Below are positions 41,888-50,533 of a stretch of DNA of 51,322 nucleotides, one piece after another. Numbering within the stretch: position 1 is the first letter of the stretch; the number at the start of each line of letters is the position of its first letter. Made by a program: the position numbers and the translations under genes. Source of the DNA: an uncultured Ruminococcus sp. (GTDB lineage Bacteria > Bacillota > Clostridia > Oscillospirales > Ruminococcaceae); the NCBI GenBank assembly GCA_900539095.1, contig UQAR01000006.1, positions 1 to 51,322 of the forward strand, written 5' to 3'. The notes under the pieces are model-generated. The model made no database searches. It was not told the DNA's origin and saw nothing but the letters and a program-made list of their open reading frames with translations.

Positions 41888-43517
41888 TTTTGCCTCTTTT
41901 CAGCGTCAAAAGCCGCTCTCTTGCCGCAGCTGATGTCACCGCACCGCTGAAAAAGCCTCTTGTGAGCCTTGCGGCGGCGGTGGTGTAAAAGCGGTTGCGG
42001 GAGAAAAATCTCACGGCGTTGTCCTCGGCGGCTATCTTTCCGTCAAAAAGCAGTCCGCACCTTTCGCAGTTTTCGGCGGCAAATTCAAGGTCATGGGTCA
42101 CAAGAAGTATGGTCCTGCCCTCGGCTTTAAGGCTTGCAAGCACATCTCCCAACGCTTTCTTCGCAAAGCTGTCCATTCCCTTTGTGCACTCATCGAGGAC
42201 AATTATTTTCGGGTCGGCAAGAAGTATCTTCGCAAAGGCACATTTCTGTATCTCGCCGCCGCTGAGATCCCACGGGTGGCGGTCTAAAAGCGGCTCGATT
42301 TCCATACGCTCTGCAATTTTTTTCACGGCGTTTTCGTCGGCCGACTGCAAAAGATCCTCACGGACGGATTCTTTCACAAACATCGTCACAGGCTCTTGGG
42401 GCAAAAATGCAAGCATTTCACGGAAAAGCGAGCCGTTTTTATAGGCTTTCTGTTTTTTGCCGAAAAGGGAAACTGCACCCATATAAGGCTTGCAAAGTCC
42501 GCAGATAACACGCAAAAGCGTTGATTTTCCACCGCCGTTCGAGCCTAAAAGCCCATAGCACTCCCCTTTTCTGACGGCGAGGTCACAGCCTTTAAGTATA
42601 TCGGGAGAATCTTTTTCATATCTCTGCCAGATATTTTTGCACTCTAGGGCGTAAGGCTCAGTGCTTTCCGCAGTGCTCTCGTCAGTATGCGGGGTATCCT
42701 CAGTCACAAGATTTTCAAGCTGTGCTCTGCCCTGTCTTACGTTAAGAGGCAGGTCGCTGCAAAGGCCTGCAAAAACCTTTGCGGTTTCAGGAAGAAAGCC
42801 CTCAAGGTCATTTTGAGCGAAGTATTTCGCAGCCTTTGCAGGGGTATCAAAAAACGCAGTTTTGCCATTTGAAAGGTACAATATCTTGTCACAGGAATCA
42901 AAAAGCTCCTCAGGGTCATGCTCGGCAATGATAACGGTCACGCCCATTTCTTTGTTTAGACGGTCTAAAATGCTGAGCAGTTCTTTTGCGGCAACAGGGT
43001 CAAGCTGAGCGGTAGGCTCGTCAAGAAGAAGGATATCAGGGTCTGTGACCATTATGGAACACAGGGAAACAAGCTGTTTTTGTCCGCCTGAAAGGGTGGA
43101 GATATCCCTTTCATAAAGCGGCTCTATGCCGAAAAAAGCCGCCATTTCGCCCACACGGCTTTGTATCTCTTTGCTTGGCACGCCAAAGCTTTCAAGTCCG
43201 AAAGCAAGCTCAGAGGACACCTTATCGCAGACGGTCTGACTATCGGGGTCTTGCATTACAAAGCCTATTTTTTCGGCACTTTCCCTGTCGGAAAGCTCGG
43301 TCGCTGCCTTGCCAATAAGGTCAATGTCACCTGAAAGCTCTCCTCTTGGAGAAACCTCTCTTTTCAAAAGTCTGAGCAAGGTGGATTTTCCGCTGCCTGA
43401 CGCTCCGCAGAGCATGACTTTTTCGCCCTTTTTCACTGAGAAAGTGCAGTCAGAAAGGGCATATCCGGTGCTTTCATTGTATTTGAACGCTACATTTTTG
43501 CAAGACAGTATTTCCAT
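41880..43517 (-). CDS. ECF transporter fused double ATPase (EcfA1-EcfA2)
   Basis: 545 residues with two complete ABC ATPases. Domain 1: Walker A G38-A-S-G-S-G-K-S-T46, L-S-G-G-Q 142-146, Walker B with D166-E167. Domain 2 after a linker of about 50 residues: Walker A G325-S-N-G-G-G-K-S-T333, L-S-G-G-E-I-Q-K 418-425, Walker B with D442-E443. Both catalytic Glu residues are present. A duplicated ATPase in one chain is what I recall for CbrU of predicted cobalamin ECF transporters. The ATG follows AGGAGAGC and overlaps the ecfT end by 28 bases. Confidence 0.92.
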   Translation of the reverse strand: MEILSCKNVAFKYNESTGYALSDCTFSVKKGEKVMLCGASGSGKSTLLRLLKREVSPRGELSGDIDLIGKAATELSDRESAEKIGFVMQDPDSQTVCDKVSSELAFGLESFGVPSKEIQSRVGEMAAFFGIEPLYERDISTLSGGQKQLVSLCSIMVTDPDILLLDEPTAQLDPVAAKELLSILDRLNKEMGVTVIIAEHDPEELFDSCDKILYLSNGKTAFFDTPAKAAKYFAQNDLEGFLPETAKVFAGLCSDLPLNVRQGRAQLENLVTEDTPHTDESTAESTEPYALECKNIWQRYEKDSPDILKGCDLAVRKGECYGLLGSNGGGKSTLLRVICGLCKPYMGAVSLFGKKQKAYKNGSLFREMLAFLPQEPVTMFVKESVREDLLQSADENAVKKIAERMEIEPLLDRHPWDLSGGEIQKCAFAKILLADPKIIVLDECTKGMDSFAKKALGDVLASLKAEGRTILLVTHDLEFAAENCERCGLLFDGKIAAEDNAVRFFSRNRFYTTAAARLTRGFFSGAVTSAAARERLLTLKRGKNE

Positions 43518-44356
43518 TTTATGCTCTCCTTTACTTCAAGAATAAACGGACAAATGCAGAGCAGTGCAAACATTGCGGCAGGCAGGACGCTGCTGTGCAC
43601 TTTTATCACAGGGTAAAAATCCGCCGAAAGCTGTCCGTCCGCTGAAAACATAAGCACAGCAACGAACAGTGCAGAAAATATGGCTGTCAAAACGCCGTCC
43701 CACGGTCGAAATCTAAAAGAGTGTGCAAAGCTGCGTTTCTCCACGCCGTAGCCACGGGCTTTCATTGATGCGGCGGTGTCTGCTCCCCTTTCAAGAACGC
43801 CTGCACAAAGTGCGGTGAACACTGTGCAGTCCTTTTTCAGGCGGTCAAAACGGCTATCGGAGGTGTTCGCTCCTGAGCAGTTCAGGGCGTCGATAAGCTG
43901 TCGATGAAGTCTTTTCAGCTTTGGGATAAAGCCCATTGTCATTGTTATAACAAGGGCGGCTTTGGGCGTTTTTCTGCCGAAAATGTAAAGCATTTTTTCC
44001 CTTGTGAGCACTTTTCCAAGCACCTTGCACCACATTATAACGGCGGTAAGGGAAAGTCCTGCGGTAAAACCATAAAAAAGTGCCTCTTTTGTGTAGGCTT
44101 TGCCGTTTATGAAAAAAAGCGGCGTTACGCCCTTATGAGAAAAAAGCGGATTTGTGATAGTCAAAACGGCGGTGATAAAGGCATAGAACAGCAGGTCGGA
44201 AAGAAACTGTCTGCGGCTTTGGGTCACGGCACAAAAAAGGAACGCTCCCACTGCTGAACACACTGCCACAGCAGGCGAAAAGCAGAACATCGTTATCACA
44301 AGGACTGCCACGAAATACACAAGGGCTGTCACAGGGTGAAAGGCAGATAATCTCAT
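43490..44356 (-). CDS. ecfT: ECF transporter T component
   Basis: 288-residue membrane protein of the CbiQ/EcfT family. Hydrophobic segments flank a cytoplasmic region that carries the coupling motif M-K-A-R-G-Y-G near residue 205, the A-R-G-type motif that grips the ATPases. The ATG at 44356 follows GGAGGCGG and overlaps the stop of the DUF4430 gene (ATGA), so the longer frame from 44434 is rejected. It couples the fused ATPase to the S component of the same operon. Confidence 0.92.
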   Translation of the reverse strand: MRLSAFHPVTALVYFVAVLVITMFCFSPAVAVCSAVGAFLFCAVTQSRRQFLSDLLFYAFITAVLTITNPLFSHKGVTPLFFINGKAYTKEALFYGFTAGLSLTAVIMWCKVLGKVLTREKMLYIFGRKTPKAALVITMTMGFIPKLKRLHRQLIDALNCSGANTSDSRFDRLKKDCTVFTALCAGVLERGADTAASMKARGYGVEKRSFAHSFRFRPWDGVLTAIFSALFVAVLMFSADGQLSADFYPVIKVHSSVLPAAMFALLCICPFILEVKESIKWKYCLAKM

Positions 44357-44883
44357 TTCGCCGCCTCCTTTGTATAGTCGCAGACGTAGTAAAACTCCAC
44401 GCTGTCGCCGTCGTTGAGCACATACTGCGAGCAACCTTTGTCAGGGCTTTCGCCGTTGACAGTATAAGTCCAGCCTGAGGACGGACCGCAGGAAAACTCA
44501 TAGATATTGTTTATTCCACGGACATAAACGCTATTGTAGATATTGTCCCCTGAGCCTTGATAATCAATGGGTATCTTTTCGCAGCGTGCGGCTTTTTCCA
44601 GCAGGTCAAAAGCCGTGTCGCCGTCACGAAGGACATATTCTTCCTCAGGGAGCACAATGCCGTCAGAGGGCACATAACGCTCGTCACGGAGGTTTTGGTC
44701 AAGTTTGTCGTAATTATCCAAAATGTCAGAGCAATCAATGGTGAGGGTAACAGTATGTGCGGCATTTGCAGTATCGTCGCTGTGTAGGCTGTAATACTCG
44801 TCAACGGACTGTATATCAACGCCTTTTATGACCGCTGCCGCCGCAAGTATCACGACTATAAGCAGAGCAATATCCTTTTTCAC
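44353..44883 (-). CDS. DUF4430 (transcobalamin C-terminal-like) exported protein
   Basis: 176 residues with an N-terminal hydrophobic signal or anchor (about 5-22) and one DUF4430 domain at about 80-170. The domain signature is G-D-T-A-F-D-L-L near 88, then S-G-W-T-Y-T-V-N-G and the closing L-N-D-G-D-S-V-E-F-Y-Y. Pfam relates DUF4430 to the beta-domain of transcobalamin and intrinsic factor. It lies directly upstream of ecfT and overlaps the transglutaminase-like gene by 4 bases (GTGA; the start is GTG). It may cap or deliver ligand to the S component outside the membrane. Confidence 0.87.
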   Translation of the reverse strand: MKKDIALLIVVILAAAAVIKGVDIQSVDEYYSLHSDDTANAAHTVTLTIDCSDILDNYDKLDQNLRDERYVPSDGIVLPEEEYVLRDGDTAFDLLEKAARCEKIPIDYQGSGDNIYNSVYVRGINNIYEFSCGPSSGWTYTVNGESPDKGCSQYVLNDGDSVEFYYVCDYTKEAAK

Positions 44884-46904
44884 CTTTTATCTGCTCCCTC
44901 CTGACCTTTGAGCTTTCTCGCTTTCTTTGCCAAAACTGCAAAGTTTTTCACTATCTGCATTTCCTGTGGGGAAATCTCAAGTTTTGAAAATCTTGCTTTT
45001 TCGTATATTTTCTCGCTTTCTGCAAAACTTTCCGCCATTGGAACGCCGTAGGTTTTCTTTATGCTTTCAAAAAGCTCCTGCGGAGCGTGGTCTGAAAAGC
45101 TTTTGCCGCACAACTTTTTCCTGCCCTTAAAAAACAGTTTTTTCACCTTTTCTTTGTCAGGCAGGGCGGAAAACCTTCTTTTTCTTATCAAAGCTATTAT
45201 TGCCGCAATAAGGCAGAGTATAAGTATTACCGCACTAATAACGATATAGACAACATAGCTTTTTTTCTCAGGCTGTGTCTTGTTTTCCTCGAATATCTCT
45301 TCTCTCGGCTTGTCCTCTTCCTCAGGTGCAAGAGCCTCGCCGCCTTCGCTGTCGGTTTTCGCCTGTGCGGAACTGTCATCTGTTTTTATCATGCCAACAA
45401 GATCGGGGCAGACTTCAAAAGGCTGCCAGCCTATGCCGTCTTTATAATACTCCGCCCAGTAGTGGAGCTGCTTTGAGGTGACGGTCAAAGCGGCGTTGTC
45501 GGTAAGGTCTTTTGTCATATCAGATGTGATGAGATACCCTCTGCAAAGCCTTGCAGGAACGCCCTTTGCACGGAATATCTTCACTGCGGCTGACGCAAAA
45601 TCTTCCTCTCCGCCACGGCAGGTGACTTCAAGCATATCTGCAAAAGAGCTTTCGCCCCCATAGATCTTTGACCTGTCAAGCACTGCATCAGACACAAAAA
45701 AGCTGAGCATTTCCGACCTGAGCTGAGCCTGTGTGCCCTCAAGGTCAAAGTGGTTTGCGGCAAGCTGTTTATCCTCGGCTGATATATCAAGACAGGTGGA
45801 ATAAACATAGTCACGGTAGCCCTTTTCTGCCGCAAGGTACTCCTCATTGTCAGCAGCCCGCAGGCTTTCATATGTGCCAAAAGGTTTTGTGAGGTAGCTT
45901 TCCGACACCGCAAGCTTATAATAGCTTTTTTCATTCTCAAAGCTGTCGCCTATTACCGTGGGGTCAGAAAAGGCATTCTCTGCGTCGGTCATGCCATAGG
46001 TATAAAGAGGCTTTTCGCCCTTTTTGATGTTCACTGTAACAATGCTGTTGTCGGATATATCCAAGGCTTTGTCAAGAGAAGATGTCTGAAAAACGGGGGG
46101 AAGTTCCAGCTTGTCAAGCCAGTAAAACTCGTCCGCATAGGCATATTTTTCTTCGCCGCTGAGATGCTCCCAAACGCCGCCGTTTTCTTTCTCAAAACGG
46201 CTTTCAATAAGATACAAAGGCTGTGGGTGCTCCATTATTATCTCATACCGGCTTTTTTCATCAAAACGGTCGGCAAAAGCGGTACGAGATATTTTGTCTG
46301 CAAACCCTGTCAGACAGGCGGTCTGCACCGCACAGAAGGCCGCTATGAACAGCACGACTTTTTTCACACTGCCTTTCAGACTGCCTGAAAAACATATTGC
46401 GAAGATACCGAACGCCACTTCCGTGGTGGCATTTGTCAGCGGTATATCAACAAAAGCACCTGCGGACAGGAAAAGTGCCATAATTGCAACAGAAAAAGCC
46501 TTGCTGCCAAATTGGCAGAAAGCGCTCTGCACCGCTGCGACTATCACAGATCCCACCAAAAGTGCAAAGGCAGGGTCTGAGGCGTTTTCCACAAGCATTT
46601 CCACCGTGCCTGCACTTTTGCCGTGAACGGTCAAAGCGGCATTCAAAAGCCCTGCAAGGCTTTGAAAAAATCGGTCATGGAAAATCGCTCCTGCCAAAAC
46701 TGCGGCAAAAATCGGAACAGGCAGCGTCTTTTTTGACACACCTGCAAGGGCGGTCAAAAAGCAAACGCCTGCGGCGGCAAAGGCTCTCCAGCCCATGTCA
46801 AGTGACAATGACAGCATGAGCATAATCAATGCACAAAATGCTAACTGCACCATATAAACGCTCTTTGGAGAGCTTTTTTCAGCACGGCTCATGCTTGCTG
46901 TCAA
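44880..46904 (-). CDS. Transglutaminase-like membrane protein with altered active site
   Basis: 674 residues: about six N-terminal helices (DUF3488/TgpA-like), an extracellular region with a transglutaminase-core-like domain at about 400-505, one more helix near 555-575, and a cytoplasmic tail. In the core, the usual G-x-C-x-x-F-A-S-A is here G-G-E-E-D-F-A-S-A, so Glu433 stands at the nucleophile position; the nearest Cys is 429. His481 (Q-L-H-Y-W-A-E) is kept and the third residue is Glu in W-Q-P-F-E. It may be catalytically dead. The TTG at 46904 is preferred, 5 bases after AGAGGTGA; a GTG at 46913 lies inside that site. Confidence 0.85.
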   Translation of the reverse strand: MTASMSRAEKSSPKSVYMVQLAFCALIMLMLSLSLDMGWRAFAAAGVCFLTALAGVSKKTLPVPIFAAVLAGAIFHDRFFQSLAGLLNAALTVHGKSAGTVEMLVENASDPAFALLVGSVIVAAVQSAFCQFGSKAFSVAIMALFLSAGAFVDIPLTNATTEVAFGIFAICFSGSLKGSVKKVVLFIAAFCAVQTACLTGFADKISRTAFADRFDEKSRYEIIMEHPQPLYLIESRFEKENGGVWEHLSGEEKYAYADEFYWLDKLELPPVFQTSSLDKALDISDNSIVTVNIKKGEKPLYTYGMTDAENAFSDPTVIGDSFENEKSYYKLAVSESYLTKPFGTYESLRAADNEEYLAAEKGYRDYVYSTCLDISAEDKQLAANHFDLEGTQAQLRSEMLSFFVSDAVLDRSKIYGGESSFADMLEVTCRGGEEDFASAAVKIFRAKGVPARLCRGYLITSDMTKDLTDNAALTVTSKQLHYWAEYYKDGIGWQPFEVCPDLVGMIKTDDSSAQAKTDSEGGEALAPEEEDKPREEIFEENKTQPEKKSYVVYIVISAVILILCLIAAIIALIRKRRFSALPDKEKVKKLFFKGRKKLCGKSFSDHAPQELFESIKKTYGVPMAESFAESEKIYEKARFSKLEISPQEMQIVKNFAVLAKKARKLKGQEGADKR

Positions 46905-46917
46905 TTTTATCACCTCT

Positions 46918-47889
46918 TTATTTTATCTCGATAACACGGCTTATGCCGCTTTTTTCAAACAGCTCTGAAAACTCTGCTTTATGCTCTTTTCCCTGCTCAG
47001 GCTGAGAAGAGAGCAGGCTGTCAAGGGCGACGGCAAAACTGTCGCTGCTGTCGATATGTTCAAATATCTTTCGCTGCTGCGAAAAGCTGTAAAACGCCAT
47101 GTAATGCCCTGTTCCGTCCTCGGAGAGTGCCATTGAAAGGCTCAGGGCTTTGGCTGCAAGCTTGTCATAATTCTCAGGCGGAGTGCTGCCGCCTGTTTCG
47201 ATATAGATGCACAGGCTGTCGGTGACAGGTTCGCCATATTCACGGACATATATATCACCAAGGCGGAAGGACAGTTTCCAGTGCACAGACTTATAGCTGT
47301 CGCCCTGACGATATTCTCTTATCCCTATAGGCTCGCTATGGTCAGAGCCCTCGTTTTCCTCGCTGTAAATATCGCTTTCAAGAGCCTCTTTCAGTATTGC
47401 CTCTTCACTCTCGTCTATCTCAGCGGCGTCAGGCATGATATTCACGCTGCCCTTTACCTCGCATTTTACCCTTTTCCACACAAGCCCTGTTAGGTCAAAC
47501 GCTTTCAGGGACATGATATCGGCGGATATTTTTCCGCAAGTCTCGCTGTTCAGGGTGATATCCACAACGGCAGGCTTGCCGCCTGAGATAGTAAAGCTCA
47601 GTTTTTTTGTTATAGTTTGTCCTGTGAGCATATTTTTCAGTCTGAGCCGTCCGCTGTAATCCCCTGTCGAGCCTGTTAGGGTAAGTTTAATGGGGATATC
47701 CACATTTTTCAGCCCTGATCTTTCACAGCTCACAAGTGCAAAAAGCTTTTTCCGTGACAGCATATTTTCACAGGCAGACAGCAAAAAGCAGAGCACGCAA
47801 AAGCCCAGCACTGCCACGCCAACAGGTCTTTTCAGCACAAAAAGCGATATTCCCAAAGCTGTGCAAAGCAAAAAGCCTAGCCTTTTCAT
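46918..47889 (-). CDS. DUF58 domain protein
   Basis: 323 residues. Two N-terminal hydrophobic segments (about 5-45) precede a beta-rich region and the DUF58 motif I-R-E-Y-R-Q-G-D-S-Y-K-S-V-H-W-K near 190-205, a von Willebrand A-like fold. DUF58, MoxR and transglutaminase-like genes often occur together and are thought to act as a chaperone-assisted surface module, though the exact job is unknown. Its ATG shares one base with the moxR-like stop (TGATG), behind GAGGAAAAA, and it ends 13 bases before the transglutaminase-like start. Confidence 0.9.
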   Translation of the reverse strand: MKRLGFLLCTALGISLFVLKRPVGVAVLGFCVLCFLLSACENMLSRKKLFALVSCERSGLKNVDIPIKLTLTGSTGDYSGRLRLKNMLTGQTITKKLSFTISGGKPAVVDITLNSETCGKISADIMSLKAFDLTGLVWKRVKCEVKGSVNIMPDAAEIDESEEAILKEALESDIYSEENEGSDHSEPIGIREYRQGDSYKSVHWKLSFRLGDIYVREYGEPVTDSLCIYIETGGSTPPENYDKLAAKALSLSMALSEDGTGHYMAFYSFSQQRKIFEHIDSSDSFAVALDSLLSSQPEQGKEHKAEFSELFEKSGISRVIEIK

Positions 47890-48818
47890 CAGCGTTTTTC
47901 CTCGTTTTCAGGGCATTTTACTTCTTTCATTATCTCTTCGAGCACGCTTTCTGCGGCAAGACCTGCAAGTCTGCCATTTGGAGAAAGTGCTATCCTATGG
48001 CTGCAAACGTGGACAAAGAAATCCCTTACGTCCTGAGGAACGACATATTCTCTGCCGTTATAGCACGCCCACGCCTTTGCTATCCTGCAAAGTGCCAACG
48101 CTCCTCTTGGTGAAACGCCAAGGGAGATGTTTTCATTATGCCTTGTGGCGTCGCAAAGGTCTGAAATGTAATCATAGATCGCATCGTCAACAAAGACCGC
48201 CTTTGCTTTTTTCTGCATTTCTATAAGCTTGTCAGCTGTGCAGACGGCTTTAACTGAGGAAAGGGGGTCACGGCTGCTGCGGTCTGACATAATGTTTCTC
48301 ATTGCTGCTTTGTCAGGATATCCCATGGAAAGCTTTATCATAAATCTGTCAAGCTGAGAAACAGGCAGTGCCGCCGTGCCAACTGTGCCTGTAGGGTTCT
48401 GGGTCGCAATGACTGCAAAAGGTTCAGGGAGAGGATAAGTTCTTCCGTCAACAGTGCAGGCACGCTCTTCCATGACTTCAAGGAGAGCGGATTGTGTTTT
48501 TCCTGAGGTCCTGTTTATCTCGTCTGCAAGAAGTATGTTCGTCATTGCCGCACCGCTGTGGAAAGTAAAGCCCTGTGCCTGTCTGTCAAAGGCTGTATAG
48601 CCTGTGATGTCTGAGGCTACGGTATCGGGAGTAAACTGTATTCTCTTTGTTTCAAGCCCCAGTGCCTTTGAAAACGCTACCGCAAGGGTAGTTTTTCCCA
48701 CGCCCGGCACGTCCTCCATAAGCACATGACCCTGTGCGAGAATGGCTGCGAAAACCATATCCACCACGTTGTCTTTGCCGATTATGACCTTTTTCACTTC
48801 ATCTGTTATCTCACGCAT
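47889..48818 (-). CDS. MoxR-family AAA+ ATPase
   Basis: 309 residues. Walker A G-V-G-K-T-T near 39-44, Walker B L-L-A-D-E-I-N-R near 97-104, and the sensor segment V-I-A-T-Q-N-P near 136-142 are intact, followed by the AAA lid 2 region. MoxR proteins help assemble or activate surface or metal-cofactor enzymes, often with DUF58 partners. The ATG overlaps the alpha-barrel gene end by 8 bases. It is in the middle of the ECF/DUF4430 operon and may remodel the membrane module encoded around it. Confidence 0.93.
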   Translation of the reverse strand: MREITDEVKKVIIGKDNVVDMVFAAILAQGHVLMEDVPGVGKTTLAVAFSKALGLETKRIQFTPDTVASDITGYTAFDRQAQGFTFHSGAAMTNILLADEINRTSGKTQSALLEVMEERACTVDGRTYPLPEPFAVIATQNPTGTVGTAALPVSQLDRFMIKLSMGYPDKAAMRNIMSDRSSRDPLSSVKAVCTADKLIEMQKKAKAVFVDDAIYDYISDLCDATRHNENISLGVSPRGALALCRIAKAWACYNGREYVVPQDVRDFFVHVCSHRIALSPNGRLAGLAAESVLEEIMKEVKCPENEEKR

Positions 48819-50523
48819 TTTTACCCTTCTTTCTTATTTTTACACCCACCATAACGGCACACGCCACCGCTGCCGCCGATATCACATACACCGTCACGTT
48901 TTTATCCTCAGCCGATTTGATTATCTCCTGAGCCGATGTGACCTTTTTCTGCTCACTTTCGGGGAGTTTTTTTATCCTTTCTGCTGTTTCTTTCAAAAGC
49001 TCTTTTTTATCCTTGCCAACGCTGTCAACAGGATAAAGTTCTTTGCTTATTATGCTGTTAAGGTCGGATATCTCGCTGTAAAGTTCATTCGCTTTAGCGT
49101 TCATTTCTTCAAGTTCTGAAATTATTTTGTCACGCTCCGCAAGGTTTTCGTCGGCCTTTGCATGGGAAAGCAGCACCGCCGTAACAGTGCAGTCCCCTGA
49201 GGTGACGCCGTTTTTCCTGAGAGTTTCAAGCTTTTTCATATCGCTTTTTGTAAAGCCTGCTTTGCCTGAATACACCTCGGTTTTCTCGATACTGTATATG
49301 CAGCCCTGTGCATGGTCTGTGACTGCAAGTTCTTCCGTGAAATCCCTGTCGCTGAGGGTAAGCCCATACTCTTTTGCCGCATTTTCAAGCTGTGAGCCAT
49401 ATTTCACATAGGTACGCTCATCGCAGGTGAGGTCGTTAAAAAGCTTTAGTGCTTTCTCGGCACTCTCTTCGTCTTTGACCACCAGCAGTCTACCGTTTAT
49501 GCCGTCAAGTTTTTCACGCTGGAGCACTGAAAGTTCTTCTCTCATGTCATAGATACGCCGCATTGTAAGCTTGTAACGCTTTGCCGCCGCAAGTGCACAA
49601 AGTGCCTGCCCTGAGGAAAGCTCGTCAGACTCGCCTCCTTTTTCATGTGCAAAGCCGCCGTCGCTGTTCTGATAGGAAAGCAATGCGGTCAAAAGGTCGA
49701 GATCTTTCAAAAAACGTCTGTCCGTGTCGGGGTCGATACCAAGGTCGCAAAGTGCGATAATGACCTGTGCGTCAGCCTCGGCGTTGCCGAAAGAACCGTC
49801 GCTGCCCTGCTTGACGCTGAGATACTCCACCGCTTTATCAACGCTTTTTCTCACATCATCACGGGAAAAATCGTTATAATACACCGACAAAGCCTGCAAC
49901 GCCATGGCGGTAATGTCGATATCGCTTTCGCCTTTGGAAAGGGAAAATCCGCCGTCACTATTTTGTGCTGAAATTATCTCGCTGATGATACGTTCTCTGT
50001 CAAACGCCGCACCCTCAGGGGTCTTATAGCCCATTGTATCAAGGGTCAACAGTGCGAATATCCAGCCGTTAAGACCTTGCTTTCCCACGGAGCTGTTTTC
50101 ATCTCTGCCGTAAACGCTGCCTTTTACAAGGTCTACGCCGTCAAGGTCGGCAGGGTCGCCGCCCATTGCAGCGGCTGTTATGGCACATCTTTGCCACTCG
50201 GTGGCATTGTCTTTATCAGAAAGCTTTTTCACACGCTGAGAAAGTGCAGTGAGATAAGCCTCATAATCTTCCTCAAAGCCGAACCGTGAAACGCCTATGG
50301 CGAACCAGTCCAAGCTGCCTGTGCCTGCACTTTGGAGAATATCTCCTGAAAAAACGCTTTCGTCCTGAGAAACGCCCAGCTTTTCACGCTGCCAATCACA
50401 GACCTTTTCGGCACTTTCTGTTATAATATCATCTTCCGCACCCACCGCAGGGACGTTTGCAAAGATCATCACTGCACAAACTAACGCCGCTGCCGTTTTG
50501 CGAAGAAAACTGCTTATTTTCAA
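48811..50523 (-). CDS. Membrane-anchored alpha/alpha-barrel repeat protein, transcobalamin/intrinsic-factor-like
   Basis: 570 residues. Signal peptide about 1-29 (cleavage after V-G-A); prenyltransferase/squalene-cyclase-type repeats at about 145-320, with Q-N-S-D-G-G-F near 187 and 285 and G-S-D-G-S-F near 240, each followed by a helix such as D-I-T-A-M-A-L-Q-A-L; a long charged, partly coiled region; one C-terminal helix near 545-562 and a K-K-x-K tail. This is the fold of the N-terminal domain of human intrinsic factor and transcobalamin. No prenyl or cyclase active site is seen. The start is TTG at 50523, 6 bases after AGGAGG, giving an ideal signal peptide; upstream in-frame ATG codons overlap the previous gene and lack a site. 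Confidence 0.83.
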   Translation of the reverse strand: MKISSFLRKTAAALVCAVMIFANVPAVGAEDDIITESAEKVCDWQREKLGVSQDESVFSGDILQSAGTGSLDWFAIGVSRFGFEEDYEAYLTALSQRVKKLSDKDNATEWQRCAITAAAMGGDPADLDGVDLVKGSVYGRDENSSVGKQGLNGWIFALLTLDTMGYKTPEGAAFDRERIISEIISAQNSDGGFSLSKGESDIDITAMALQALSVYYNDFSRDDVRKSVDKAVEYLSVKQGSDGSFGNAEADAQVIIALCDLGIDPDTDRRFLKDLDLLTALLSYQNSDGGFAHEKGGESDELSSGQALCALAAAKRYKLTMRRIYDMREELSVLQREKLDGINGRLLVVKDEESAEKALKLFNDLTCDERTYVKYGSQLENAAKEYGLTLSDRDFTEELAVTDHAQGCIYSIEKTEVYSGKAGFTKSDMKKLETLRKNGVTSGDCTVTAVLLSHAKADENLAERDKIISELEEMNAKANELYSEISDLNSIISKELYPVDSVGKDKKELLKETAERIKKLPESEQKKVTSAQEIIKSAEDKNVTVYVISAAAVACAVMVGVKIRKKGKNA

Positions 50524-50533
50524 TGATATCCTC

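Noticed and set aside
48811..50523. Squalene-hopene cyclase or prenyltransferase enzyme
   Set aside because: Only the barrel repeats are shared; there is no D-x-D-D cyclase motif or zinc site, and it has a signal peptide and anchor.
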